Origin: Candidatus Sulfotelmatobacter sp.
GTDB lineage: Bacteria > Eisenbacteria > RBG-16-71-46
NCBI GenBank assembly: GCA_035498555.1
Contig: DATKAB010000018.1
Span: 1-43,068, forward strand
Reading direction: 5' to 3'
Length of the DNA stretch: 43,068 nt
The notes under the pieces are model-generated. The model made no database searches and was not told the origin of the DNA. It saw nothing but the letters and a program-made list of their open reading frames with translations. A program made the translations under genes and the position numbers. This document shows, in pieces, positions 1 to 10,103 of the stretch. Position 1 is the stretch's first letter. Each line of letters begins with the position of its first letter.

Positions 1-2242
<2,242 letters not shown>

Positions 2243-2280
2243 GGCTCGCGAAGGTCCTTTCCGTTGGGGCTCGAGCCCAC

Positions 2281-2286
2281 AGAATA
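2281..2286 (-). promoter_or_regulatory. Possible -10 box of the aceE promoter
   Basis: Read on the minus strand this is TATTCT, 38 nt before the aceE ATG, in a locally AT-richer patch. No convincing -35 hexamer stands at 16-18 nt, so the assignment rests on the -10 and its position only. Confidence 0.28.
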
Positions 2287-2476
2287 GCGCAAATCGGTTG
2301 GCGCCGGATTCGGGCAACGCGACAGTTCCAGCGTGGGGGCGCGACCGATTCGGCGACGCGGCCGGCGATCGCGCCCGCCCCAGCCGCCGCCGGGCCGGCG
2401 TTGGTCGCCTCGTGCACGGCGCTGGTCGGGCAGTCGCGCCGGCGGGGCGATCCCTGACGAATCGGCTTGGGGCCCA

Positions 2477-2503
2477 TGCAACCTTTTGGACCGGTCACCC
2501 GTC
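2477..2503 (+). promoter_or_regulatory. Probable ECF-sigma-type promoter for the coiled-coil gene
   Basis: TGCAACC at 2477-2483 is followed after 16 nt by CGTC at 2500-2503, then CAA. The -35 core (G/C)AACC with a CGTC-type -10 at 16-17 nt is the classic layout of promoters read by extracytoplasmic-function sigma factors. The start codon of the next gene is about 60 nt downstream, leaving a normal leader. No ECF sigma gene is in the window. Confidence 0.5.
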
Positions 2504-2564
2504 CAACCCAGCGTTCGAAAGCCAACACCGATGCCCCACGGGGCGCACCGCCGAGGAGACTCCC

Positions 2565-3116
2565 ATGAACAAATTCGGCAAGTGGACCGGGATCGCCCTG
2601 ATCGGCGCGTCGGTGCTGGCCTTCGATGGAGTGGCGCTGAGTGTGGGAGTGGGCGCGGCAAGAGAGTTCCTGGCCAGCCCCGAGGCCCACGCGGTCGAAG
2701 TCGCTTCGCGCATTGTCGGACGCGCCCTGTTGCATCAGGCGGTCGGGGGCGCGTTGCGCATCGCCGACAATCTGCGCGTGGTCGGGCTGCGGGGCGCGCC
2801 CGACGCGCTGGCCGACGCGGCGCTGGCGCTCGAGCCGAAGCCGGGCTTCGACATGAACTTCGTCTGCTGCGATCGCACGACCGAAGCGGCGATCCGTGAG
2901 GCCCAACAGCAGGTTCGGCAGATGCACTGCGAGCTGAGAGCGCAGCAGCGTCAGTTCGAGATCCAGGCGCGCATGGAGGCGGTGCGGGCGCGGATCGAAG
3001 CGCGGTCGGCTCAGCGCGTGATCGATCGCGAGCAGCTTCGGCAGCGGATTCAGCAGCAGATTCAGGAGCAGCGCGAGCTGCTCGAACGGATGAGGGCGCC
3101 GAAGCAGACGATTTGA
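2565..3116 (+). CDS. Small signal-anchored coiled-coil protein, function unknown
   Basis: The protein has 183 residues. I chose the ATG at 2565 because GAGGAGA lies 5-6 nt upstream and the product then starts with a short basic N-terminus and a hydrophobic stretch (MNKFGKWTGIALIGASVLAF), which looks like a signal peptide or membrane anchor. Residues 25-95 are alanine/valine-rich and probably helical. From about residue 100 to the end the sequence is an uninterrupted, highly charged helix rich in Gln, Arg and Glu (for example QQQVRQMHCELRAQQRQFE), strongly suggesting a coiled coil in the periplasm. Two adjacent cysteines (NFVCCDR) precede the helix. The gene stands alone behind an ECF-type promoter and ahead of a strong hairpin, so it is likely monocistronic and perhaps envelope-stress induced. 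I do not recognise a family. Confidence 0.75.
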   Translation: MNKFGKWTGIALIGASVLAFDGVALSVGVGAAREFLASPEAHAVEVASRIVGRALLHQAVGGALRIADNLRVVGLRGAPDALADAALALEPKPGFDMNFVCCDRTTEAAIREAQQQVRQMHCELRAQQRQFEIQARMEAVRARIEARSAQRVIDREQLRQRIQQQIQEQRELLERMRAPKQTI

Positions 3117-3121
3117 TGGTG

Positions 3122-3156
3122 GGAGGAGCCAGGAAACCCGATTTCCTGGCTCCTCC
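3122..3156 (+). terminator. Perfect 15-bp hairpin after the coiled-coil gene
   Basis: GGAGGAGCCAGGAAA (3122-3136) is followed by a 5-nt loop CCCGA and the exact reverse complement (3142-3156). It begins 5 nt after the stop codon of the preceding gene. There is no T-run, so it is either a weak intrinsic terminator or an mRNA 3'-end stabiliser. A perfect stem of this length is unlikely by chance. Confidence 0.75.
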
Positions 3157-3259
3157 GGCTCTTCGTCGACCGGGTGCTGGCTGCCTGGTTCGGCACAGGG
3201 GCGCGGTGAGAACGGGTGAGCACGCACCCGGAGGATCCGCGCCCCGGCGTTTTCCGTGG

Positions 3260-3289
3260 TTGGCCGGCCTCGCCCGCCCCCGCTACACT
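3260..3289 (+). promoter_or_regulatory. Possible sigma70-type promoter of the S9 peptidase gene
   Basis: TTGGCC (3260-3265) and TACACT (3284-3289) are separated by 18 nt, each matching four of six consensus bases. They lie 55 nt before the proposed ATG and downstream of the hairpin that ends the previous gene. Confidence 0.42.
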
Positions 3290-3343
3290 CTCCGCCTTCG
3301 CTCCGTTCGCGCGCGCTCGACCTCCCACCCCCGGAGACCCGCC

Positions 3344-5377
3344 ATGTCCGTGATGACGACGCCCGAGACCGTGCTCCACGCCGCACGCAAGGGTCCGCGG
3401 CCCATGACCGCCGAAGACCTGTGGGCGATTCCGCGCGTCGGCGCTCCGATTCCCTCGCCCGACGGCTCGCGCCTGGCGGTCGCGGTCACCACCTACGACC
3501 TGGAGAAGAACGAGGGCCGCTCGCGCCTCTGGATCCTGCCGGCGATGGGTGGCGAGCCGGTCGCTTTCACCGGCGCCGACATGTCGAGCAGCGAGCCCGC
3601 GTTCTCGCCCGACGGCAAGCGGCTCGCCTTCATCCGCAAGGGCGCTTCAGCGGCCAAGGACGCGAAGTCGGAGGCCGGCGCCGGAAAGCCTCAGTTGTTC
3701 GTGATGCCGCTCGACGGCGGCGAGCCGCGGCAGGTGACCCGGCTGCCGCTCGGCGCGTTCGATCCCACCTGGCTCCCGGACGGCAAGCGCGTGGTGGTAG
3801 CGGGCGCACTGCTCAAGGGCCACCTGACGGTCGAAAAGACGGCGAGCGAGCTCGAGCGCCGCGAGAAGGACCCGGTCAAGGCGCACGTCACCGAAGACCG
3901 CGTCTATCGCTACTGGGACCGCTGGCTCACCACCGGCGAGGTGCCGCACCTGTTCGTGGTCGACGTCGAGAGCGGCGAGACCCGCGACCTCACGCCGGAC
4001 TCGACGCTGTGGTTCGACTTCATGGAACCGTCGGGCCAGTACGACGTCTCGCCCGATGGACGCGAGATCGCGTTCGCCGGCATTCGCGTCGAGGAGAAGA
4101 CCGGCTTTCTGCGCTCGGCGATCTGGACGGTGCCGGTCCAGGGCGGCGCGATGACCTGCCTCACGCCCGACCATCCCGCCGGCGATCTCGAGCCGCGCTA
4201 TCGACCCGACGGCCGCGCCATCGTCTACGGCATGCAGCACGATCCGCTCTTCTACGCCGACCGGGTGCGCGTGATGGAATTCGATCGCGGATCGGGCACG
4301 CATCGCGAGATCGCGCCGGACTGGAAGCTCTCGCCGACCCACTGGCGGTTCGCGCCCGACGGCACGCTGTTCTTCGAGACCGAAGACAACGCCCGCACCG
4401 CGCTGTTCGCGTTGCGCGGCGAGGGAACGCCCAAGCGCCTGGTGTGGGACGGCACGATCGGCGGGGTGCGCACGACCAGGGAGCGCGTGTTCTTCACGCG
4501 CCAGACGCTGTCGGAGCCTCCCGAGGTCCACTCCGCCTCGCTCGACGGATCGAGGCTCCAGCGGCTCACGCAGTTCACCGAGGCCGTGACCTCGCGCTTC
4601 GCCACCGGCGAGGTGCGCGAGATGACGCTCGAAGGCGCCTACGGTGAGATCGTACAGATGTTCGTGGTGTTCCCGCCCGACTACCAGGCCGGCAGGAAGT
4701 ATCCGCTGCTGATGCAGGTCCACGGCGGCCCGCACGCCATCAGCGGCGACACCTTCCTGTGGCGCTGGAATTCACAGGTGTTCTCGGCCAGCGGCTACAT
4801 CACGGCGCTCATCAACTTCCAGGGCTCGACCTCGTGGGGGCAGGATTTCGCGCAGCGCATCCAGGGCTCGTGGGGCGATCGGCCGCTCAAGGACACGATG
4901 GCGGCGGTTGACGCGCTGGTCGCCGCCGGCCTGGTGGACGAGTCGCGCATGGCGATGGCCGGGGGCTCGTACGGCGGCTACATGGCGTCGTGGATCGAGG
5001 CGCAGACCGATCGCTTCAAGTGCATCATCAATCACGCCGGCGTGTTCGATCTGATTCAGCAGTACGGCAGCGACGTGACCCAGGGTCGCGCGCGATCCAT
5101 GGGTGGCGAGGCGTGGGACGGACTCGATCGGATCGACCGCTGGAACCCGGCGCGCAACGCCGCTGGCTTCAAGACGCCGATGCTGGTGATCCACGGCGAG
5201 CGCGACTATCGCGTGCCGGTCGGGCACGCGCTCGAGTGCTACGGGATCCTCAAGGCCAAAGGGGTCCCGGCGCGCCTGGTCTATTTCCCCGACGAGAACC
5301 ACTGGGTGCTGAAGGCGCGCAACTCGATCTTCTGGTACGGCGAGTTCATGAGCTGGCTGAAGCGGTGGGTGCCGTAG
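3344..5377 (+). CDS. S9 family (prolyl oligopeptidase / acylaminoacyl-peptidase type) serine peptidase
   Basis: The 677-residue protein joins an N-terminal WD40/TolB-like beta-propeller (roughly residues 35-410, with repeated PAFSPDGKRLAF and YDVSPDGREIAF blades) to a C-terminal alpha/beta-hydrolase domain. The catalytic triad can be read directly: Ser542 in GGSYGGYMASW, Asp621 in HGERDYRVPV and His653 in DENHWVLK. This is the order and spacing of family S9C peptidases, which cleave peptides or N-acylated residues. No signal peptide is evident from the chosen start, so a cytosolic location is likely. I prefer the ATG at 3344 (MSVMTTPETV) over an upstream in-frame ATG at 3113, which would overlap the previous gene and run through its hairpin; GGAG lies about 9 nt before 3344. 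It converges with the next minus-strand operon. Confidence 0.93.
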   Translation: MSVMTTPETVLHAARKGPRPMTAEDLWAIPRVGAPIPSPDGSRLAVAVTTYDLEKNEGRSRLWILPAMGGEPVAFTGADMSSSEPAFSPDGKRLAFIRKGASAAKDAKSEAGAGKPQLFVMPLDGGEPRQVTRLPLGAFDPTWLPDGKRVVVAGALLKGHLTVEKTASELERREKDPVKAHVTEDRVYRYWDRWLTTGEVPHLFVVDVESGETRDLTPDSTLWFDFMEPSGQYDVSPDGREIAFAGIRVEEKTGFLRSAIWTVPVQGGAMTCLTPDHPAGDLEPRYRPDGRAIVYGMQHDPLFYADRVRVMEFDRGSGTHREIAPDWKLSPTHWRFAPDGTLFFETEDNARTALFALRGEGTPKRLVWDGTIGGVRTTRERVFFTRQTLSEPPEVHSASLDGSRLQRLTQFTEAVTSRFATGEVREMTLEGAYGEIVQMFVVFPPDYQAGRKYPLLMQVHGGPHAISGDTFLWRWNSQVFSASGYITALINFQGSTSWGQDFAQRIQGSWGDRPLKDTMAAVDALVAAGLVDESRMAMAGGSYGGYMASWIEAQTDRFKCIINHAGVFDLIQQYGSDVTQGRARSMGGEAWDGLDRIDRWNPARNAAGFKTPMLVIHGERDYRVPVGHALECYGILKAKGVPARLVYFPDENHWVLKARNSIFWYGEFMSWLKRWVP

Positions 5378-5417
5378 CGCCCGGAGTCCATCTCGCGGCG
5401 AGGCGGCGTCCTCGGCG

Positions 5418-8237
5418 TCAGTAGCCTTCTTCGTACTCGAAGTCGCCGGGGTCGAAGCCTTCCTTCTTGCCTTCCTTGCGCAGGTCGCGCCAGACGTGCG
5501 ACTTCGCGCGACCGCGCATCTCCTGCCAGTTTCCGGGTTGCTTGCGGGTGTCGAGATAGATCTTCTTCAGCCCGCGGATGAACTGGCGGAGGATCGGTTG
5601 CGCGATCTTCTTGTCGGTCTCGACCGACGGGGTCCCGCTGGCGTAGGTCGCGAAGATCTTGCCGACGTCGATCGGGTTGCCCGCTGCGGGCACCCACGCG
5701 CGCAAGTGAGTCACCATGAAGTACAGCGCTTCGGTGAACACCTTGTCCTGGTTCGGCCATAATGCGGTCGAGGTCTTGTAGACGGTATACATCGCTTCCG
5801 CCACTGCCTCACGCGTCGCCGGATCCTCGGAGATGCCGATGAGAGCGCAGAGTAGATCGGGTTGCTCGCGGCACGACTTCAGCGGCACGATGTGGCGCCA
5901 ATCTTCGCCCTTGCTCTTCCCCACGCTGCTGGTCACGACCTTCTTCTTCGCGACGTCCACCACGTGGTAGTCGACGTCGAAGAAATTGATTCCGATGTCG
6001 TCCAGCCGCTGCTTCATGGCCGGATCCTTGTTCAGATTCTCGAACGTGTGGACACCGTTGCCGGTGCCGCCGAGCCCGACCCCCCAGGTGACGATCAGCC
6101 CGTCGTAGGTCTGCAGGCTGGCCGGGTAGCCTTCGTGGACCAGCATGTTGAGGTACGCGGTCAGCCCCGACTTCTCGTGTCCGGTCACATCGGACTGTTT
6201 CTTCTGGAAATACGCCGTCGCCCACTTCTGGTGTGAGGCGGGCGGCTTGTAGTCGTACTTGTCGGGACCTTCGTAGGAGTTGTTCGGACCGCCTTGCGCC
6301 GGCGGGAGGGTCTTGGTCGGGTACTTGGCCCGATTGCGCTTGACGATCTCGACGATTTCGTCGGGCAGCGAATCCTTGCCGACGTAGGGTCGCCAGTCCG
6401 CGCGCTCGAGCACCGGCGCGGTCGACGGCTTCTGGACTTGGAGCGGCGCCTTGGTCGTGGTCTCGAGCGTGCCGCCGTCGCCGATCGCGGCGGTGACGGT
6501 GGCGCGCACCGACGCGCCGGCGCCGAAGTCAGCCGGGATCGGCACCGGCACTTCGATCTTCTTGGCGTTGACGTTGAACTTCGCCGTGCTCGTGACCTGC
6601 TTCCCGCTCGCGTCGTCCTTCAAGACGATCGGACATTCCTGGCCGATCTGCAGATCCTCGCTGTGCAGGCACAGCACCGCGGTGCCCCCCGGGGCCACGC
6701 TGTTGCCGAACCAGTAGAGATGCTTCATCTCCGGGGCGAGCCCGGGCTTTTCCGAGGTCGCCGCGTGGCCGTCGCGCACCGCCTTCAGCTTCTCGTAGGT
6801 GTCCGCGTCGGGCACGCCGGTCACGGGCAGGCCATTGGCCTTCTGGAACTCCTCGACCGCGCTCCGTGTCTGGGCGTGATGGACACCGTTCGCGGGTCCT
6901 GGGTCGGTGGAGATCTTCTTCCCGCGATAGAGATCGGCGAGCATGAGCTGCGCGCTCAACTGGGTCACGCAGTAGGGCAGCTGCTTCAGCACCGATCCCA
7001 GCGTCTGCTTCCCGACGATTCCGTCGACCTTCAGCTTGAGCAGCGTCTGATACTCCTTGATCGCCGCCTTCGATTTCGGATCGTTGATCATGTCCGGGTC
7101 GCCGGGGTCGGACTTGATCCACTCAGTCCGGAAGAATGTTTGCAGCGCAGACTCGACGATCAGCTGCCAGGCCGCCGGCGTGTCGGGGTTCTGCTTTGCG
7201 GGTTGCGCGGGCGCCGCCTTCGGCTTCTCCGGATTCTTCTTGAGGTCGGCGCCGGCGATCACGACCGGCCGGGCCGGCGCGTGGGCGGCGACCGGAGCGG
7301 CCATCGCCGCCGCGCCGCCTTTCTTCATGCAATAGGGCTCGGGGACCGGATCGGTGTAGTTGAGCCGGCCGACTCTCACCTTTCGGACCGTGAAGGTTCC
7401 GTCCTTTGGATAGGCGATCTTGCCCTTGTCCGGCTCGACCAGAAAGGTCTTGGGGTCGATCGAGCCCTCTTTCACCCCCGGAAGCACCAGCCACTGTCCA
7501 CGCTGCACCACCAGGGGCTCGTCCTTGAAGACCGGGTCCGGGGCGCGCGCGTTCTCGATTCCGGGATCACCGGCCTTGCGATCCATCTTGGGATTGCCCT
7601 TGATCCACGGCTTGTAGGCGCAGTGGCCGATCGTCACCCCGGCCCACCAGGGAACCGAGTTCGCGCCGAGGTACTGGAACGCGTCGACCTTCCCGTTGGC
7701 GTCGAGATGAACGTCCCAGCAGAAGATGGCGTGGCCGGATTTGTTCACGTCGAGCCAGTCGACTCCCAGAAGGTCGCCGCGACGCATCTCGGTGGGATCC
7801 TTCTCCACGCCCAGCATGTATTTTACGATCGATTCGATCGGCTGATTGTCGCCGTTGTGCTGCTGGTAGAAATCGTGGAACGGCAGCTTGTCCTTGCCGT
7901 TGTTGAACATCGGCACGTACGGGTCGCCGCCTTTGACCGGCATGTCCTGGCGAGGGTACTCGGGGTCGAACGCGAGGGCGATGACCGTGGCGGTGAACGG
8001 CGAGCACGTGGTGCCCTGGTTGACCGCGAGCCCGCCGTGATCGATGACGTTCGCGAGAATGCCGCCTCCGTTCGCGCTCGGGACGTAGCCGTCGCCGTTG
8101 CGGGCGCGCAGGTCCTCCCAGATCCGGTAGATCTTCTGGATTCCACCGGGGACACCGTCCTTGCCGGGCGGGATGTCGGTCTTCGTCCACGGCAGCGGGG
8201 GATCGGGAAAGATCGAGAGGTGCCTGGGCTTGGTCAT
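5418..8237 (-). CDS. Large multidomain protein: Cys/His peptidase-like domain, two peptidoglycan-binding domains, C-terminal domain of unknown fold
   Basis: 939 residues, last gene of the six-gene operon; its ATG overlaps the previous stop as ATGA. The N-terminal 220 residues hold GTTCSPF (Cys78), then GDLLGVDW and SGHAIFCWD (His169), an order and spacing like NlpC/P60-type cysteine peptidases or amidases; this is inference from motif layout. A Pro/Ala linker (about 305-355) leads to two peptidoglycan-binding type-1 repeats, at about 385-420 (YQTLLKLKVDGIVGKQTL) and 450-488 (VEEFQKANGLPVTGVPDADT). A beta-sandwich-like segment follows (505-602). The C-terminal third (620-939) includes HEGYPASLQTYDGLIVTWGV and GLGGTGNGVH, which could be a lysozyme-like or other cell-wall hydrolase fold, but I cannot assign it. 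There is no signal peptide, so cell-wall contact needs a non-Sec route or lysis. Confidence 0.8.
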   Translation of the reverse strand: MTKPRHLSIFPDPPLPWTKTDIPPGKDGVPGGIQKIYRIWEDLRARNGDGYVPSANGGGILANVIDHGGLAVNQGTTCSPFTATVIALAFDPEYPRQDMPVKGGDPYVPMFNNGKDKLPFHDFYQQHNGDNQPIESIVKYMLGVEKDPTEMRRGDLLGVDWLDVNKSGHAIFCWDVHLDANGKVDAFQYLGANSVPWWAGVTIGHCAYKPWIKGNPKMDRKAGDPGIENARAPDPVFKDEPLVVQRGQWLVLPGVKEGSIDPKTFLVEPDKGKIAYPKDGTFTVRKVRVGRLNYTDPVPEPYCMKKGGAAAMAAPVAAHAPARPVVIAGADLKKNPEKPKAAPAQPAKQNPDTPAAWQLIVESALQTFFRTEWIKSDPGDPDMINDPKSKAAIKEYQTLLKLKVDGIVGKQTLGSVLKQLPYCVTQLSAQLMLADLYRGKKISTDPGPANGVHHAQTRSAVEEFQKANGLPVTGVPDADTYEKLKAVRDGHAATSEKPGLAPEMKHLYWFGNSVAPGGTAVLCLHSEDLQIGQECPIVLKDDASGKQVTSTAKFNVNAKKIEVPVPIPADFGAGASVRATVTAAIGDGGTLETTTKAPLQVQKPSTAPVLERADWRPYVGKDSLPDEIVEIVKRNRAKYPTKTLPPAQGGPNNSYEGPDKYDYKPPASHQKWATAYFQKKQSDVTGHEKSGLTAYLNMLVHEGYPASLQTYDGLIVTWGVGLGGTGNGVHTFENLNKDPAMKQRLDDIGINFFDVDYHVVDVAKKKVVTSSVGKSKGEDWRHIVPLKSCREQPDLLCALIGISEDPATREAVAEAMYTVYKTSTALWPNQDKVFTEALYFMVTHLRAWVPAAGNPIDVGKIFATYASGTPSVETDKKIAQPILRQFIRGLKKIYLDTRKQPGNWQEMRGRAKSHVWRDLRKEGKKEGFDPGDFEYEEGY

Positions 8238-8926
8238 GCGATCTCTTCCTCTCCCTCTTCGCTGGTCGGATACTTCGGCAGGGGTTCGGGCGCGTCGGCC
8301 TCTTCGGCATCTCCCGCCGAGTCCGGCTCCGACTCCTCGGCGCGCACCACGAACACGTGCACCGCCTCGTCCCGGTCGGCGTCCTCGGCCGGAACGGAAT
8401 GCGCGTAGAAGGTCTGATCCCCGATCACCAGCTCGTACGCGCCGAGATGCGCCACCGCCTCGATCTGTCCGTCGGCGTCGGTCACGAATGGAATGTCATC
8501 GTCGCCGAACTTGGCTTCGACCTGCTGGTTCGCGATCGGGTTGCCCGCCTCGTCGACGAAGCGACAGCGCAGGAAGGCGTGCGAGTCGCCCATCCCGTAG
8601 TCCGCGTCCGGGAACTCCATCGGCGTGTCGGGCTCGACCAGCTCGATGTGGTATTCCTTGTTCTCCGGCACCTCGGCGCGCACCACACCCTCGTCGTCGG
8701 TGGTCAGGTCGTCGAGCACCACCTTTCCGGTATCGGGGTCGACGATTCGCACCGCGTGGTTCACCGCCGGGTCGTCTCCGATCAGCTTCACCTGGGCCGC
8801 GAGCCAGTAGGCTTCGGCGGCGCGAACCCGGAAAACGTGCCGCTTGCCCGTCCACACCATGAACGTCCGGGGCTTCGCGTCGGCTGTTCCCGCGTCGTTC
8901 CCCACGTTTCCGGGTGACTCGCTCAT
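8234..8926 (-). CDS. Carboxypeptidase-regulatory/Ig-like domain protein with acidic tail
   Basis: 230 residues. I chose the ATG at 8926 (MSESPGNVGND) because a GGAGAGGCGG purine block stands just before it; upstream frame is low-complexity Arg/Ala. Two beta-sandwich-like units are visible. The first is about residues 45-120, with VRIVDPDTGKVVLDDLTTDD and EGVVRAEVPENKEYHIELVE. The second is about 135-185, with CRFVDEAGNPIANQQVEAKF and VTDADGQIEAVAHLGAYELV. The phrase type (new-domain VDEAGNPI, then TDADGQI) is that of carboxypeptidase-regulatory-like or SpaA-like repeats. The last 35 residues are strongly acidic. There is no signal peptide. It is translationally coupled to the 939-residue protein downstream (TGA and ATG share bases), so the two products probably act together, perhaps as adaptor and hydrolase. 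Function is inferred only. Confidence 0.75.
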   Translation of the reverse strand: MSESPGNVGNDAGTADAKPRTFMVWTGKRHVFRVRAAEAYWLAAQVKLIGDDPAVNHAVRIVDPDTGKVVLDDLTTDDEGVVRAEVPENKEYHIELVEPDTPMEFPDADYGMGDSHAFLRCRFVDEAGNPIANQQVEAKFGDDDIPFVTDADGQIEAVAHLGAYELVIGDQTFYAHSVPAEDADRDEAVHVFVVRAEESEPDSAGDAEEADAPEPLPKYPTSEEGEEEIA

Positions 8927-9011
8927 TCCGCCTCTCCGCCGCTCTCGCTCCTCGCCATCGTCCGGCCGGACCGCGAAACGTACGCCCGGGGCCCGCTGTC
9001 GTCCACGCGCT

Positions 9012-10103
9012 TCATTCGCCTTCGGGCTCCGCGTCGACCTCCGGGAAGCGGACCTCGAGCTTGCCGCTCTTGAGTCCCGTGAGCCGCGCCAGGCCGTCAT
9101 CGCCGGTCTTGCCGGAGCGGCTCGAGCCGTCGGCGAGCGTGGCCTCGTACGCCACGCCGGCCACGGGCTGGCCTTCACCCCCGATCAGCAGCAGCTCCGT
9201 CCAGTCCGAGGCCTCGCCTGCGTCCAGCGTTTCTTCGGCGTCGTAGTCGGGAAGCCGGAACTGGCATTCGCCTCCCGGAAGCCCCTCGAAACGCACCAGC
9301 CCGCTCTTCGTCGTCCGGCCGGTCTGCAGCGTCCCGTTGGTCAGGCGTGCTTCATAGCGGATGTCACCGAGTGGCCGACCCTCACCGTCGGTGACCAGGA
9401 ACTCGATCCAGTCGGTTCCCGCCGCGCCGTCCACTTCTTCCCACGCATTCCCGTCGAGTCCCTCGAGCACGAACTCGCAGAGTCCGGGATCGAGCTCGTC
9501 GAAGCGCACCAGGCCGTTCGAGTCGGTCTGGCCGGTCTTCTTCGTGCCGTCGGTGAGCGTCGCGCGGTACTTGCGCCCCGCGATCGGTTGCCCGGCCATG
9601 TCCTCGACCAGGAACTCGATCCAGGTCTTGGTCGGACGCGGCGACTCGGCGGGAGGTGGCGCGGCCGCCTCGCTGGCCCGCTGGGCGGCCACGGCGCCCC
9701 GCCACCCTTCGCCGCCCTCCTCGGTGATCATCACCAGCTCGCCCGACTCGACCGCGCGCCGCAGTCTGGGCCCGAGCGTGCGTTGCAAATCCACGGGCGC
9801 CATGCCGCCGCGCGCGTGCTGGCGATTCCCGGTGAGGCCTTCCCAGATCCGGAACAGCTCGGAGCGTCGGTGCGGATCCAGGATCCAGGCGTCGATCCAG
9901 GCGGTCGCGATTGCCGGAGGCACGCGGCGGGCGCCCGGTTTCACGTCCTTCCACAGCACGAGCGACCAGGGCTTGTGGGAGGTCAGAAGCAAGGCGCAGT
10001 CCTCGGCGGTTTCGAGACGGCGATCGGAAGGTGCGAGGATCTCACTGGAGTGACGCCTCGAGCTGGTAGAGCTTCTTCGATGAGCCGACCACCATCCGAC
10101 CAT
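9012..10103 (-). CDS. Protein with three tandem Ig/carboxypeptidase-regulatory-like repeats
   Basis: Up to 363 residues. Residues 20-140 form an unassigned N-terminal domain (SHKPWSLVLWKDV, AWIDAWILDPHRRSELFRIW). Then come three clear repeats of about 55 residues separated by acidic linkers: about 160-215 (TWIEFLVEDMAGQPIAGRKY), 231-285 (DWIEFLVTDGEGRPLGDIRY) and 300-355 (DWTELLLIGGEGQPVAGVAY). Each ends in a G-L-V/A-R-F/L turn. From memory, repeats with this W-I-E, x-G-x-P, D-G-T, G-x-T wording occur in proteins encoded next to VgrG/type VI tip genes, where they act as spacers or adaptors; this is family knowledge, not a search result. The start is uncertain: the ATG at 10103 makes a 62-nt overlap with the previous gene, and I see no in-frame GTG or TTG nearer its stop. 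No Sec signal. Confidence 0.78.
   Translation of the reverse strand: MVGWWSAHRRSSTSSRRHSSEILAPSDRRLETAEDCALLLTSHKPWSLVLWKDVKPGARRVPPAIATAWIDAWILDPHRRSELFRIWEGLTGNRQHARGGMAPVDLQRTLGPRLRRAVESGELVMITEEGGEGWRGAVAAQRASEAAAPPPAESPRPTKTWIEFLVEDMAGQPIAGRKYRATLTDGTKKTGQTDSNGLVRFDELDPGLCEFVLEGLDGNAWEEVDGAAGTDWIEFLVTDGEGRPLGDIRYEARLTNGTLQTGRTTKSGLVRFEGLPGGECQFRLPDYDAEETLDAGEASDWTELLLIGGEGQPVAGVAYEATLADGSSRSGKTGDDGLARLTGLKSGKLEVRFPEVDAEPEGE

Larger units (their letters stand above)
2243..2564. other. Divergent intergenic region between aceE and the coiled-coil gene
   Basis: These 322 bases separate two divergently read genes. On the minus side there is a possible -10 for aceE (2281-2286). On the plus side there is an ECF-type promoter (2477-2503). 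The stretch 2330-2460 is extremely GC-rich and holds no gene I can support: open frames across it have no recognisable protein and no ribosome binding site. Confidence 0.5.

Noticed and set aside
5378-5417. Terminator hairpin between the convergent S9 peptidase and PG-binding genes
   Set aside because: Only short, imperfect inverted repeats (GAGG...CCTC) are present in the 40-nt gap; not strong enough to list.
6294-8408. A 704-codon plus-strand frame opposite the 939-residue protein
   Set aside because: No domain is visible, and the opposing gene is coupled by ATGA to its neighbour and contains two PG-binding repeats.
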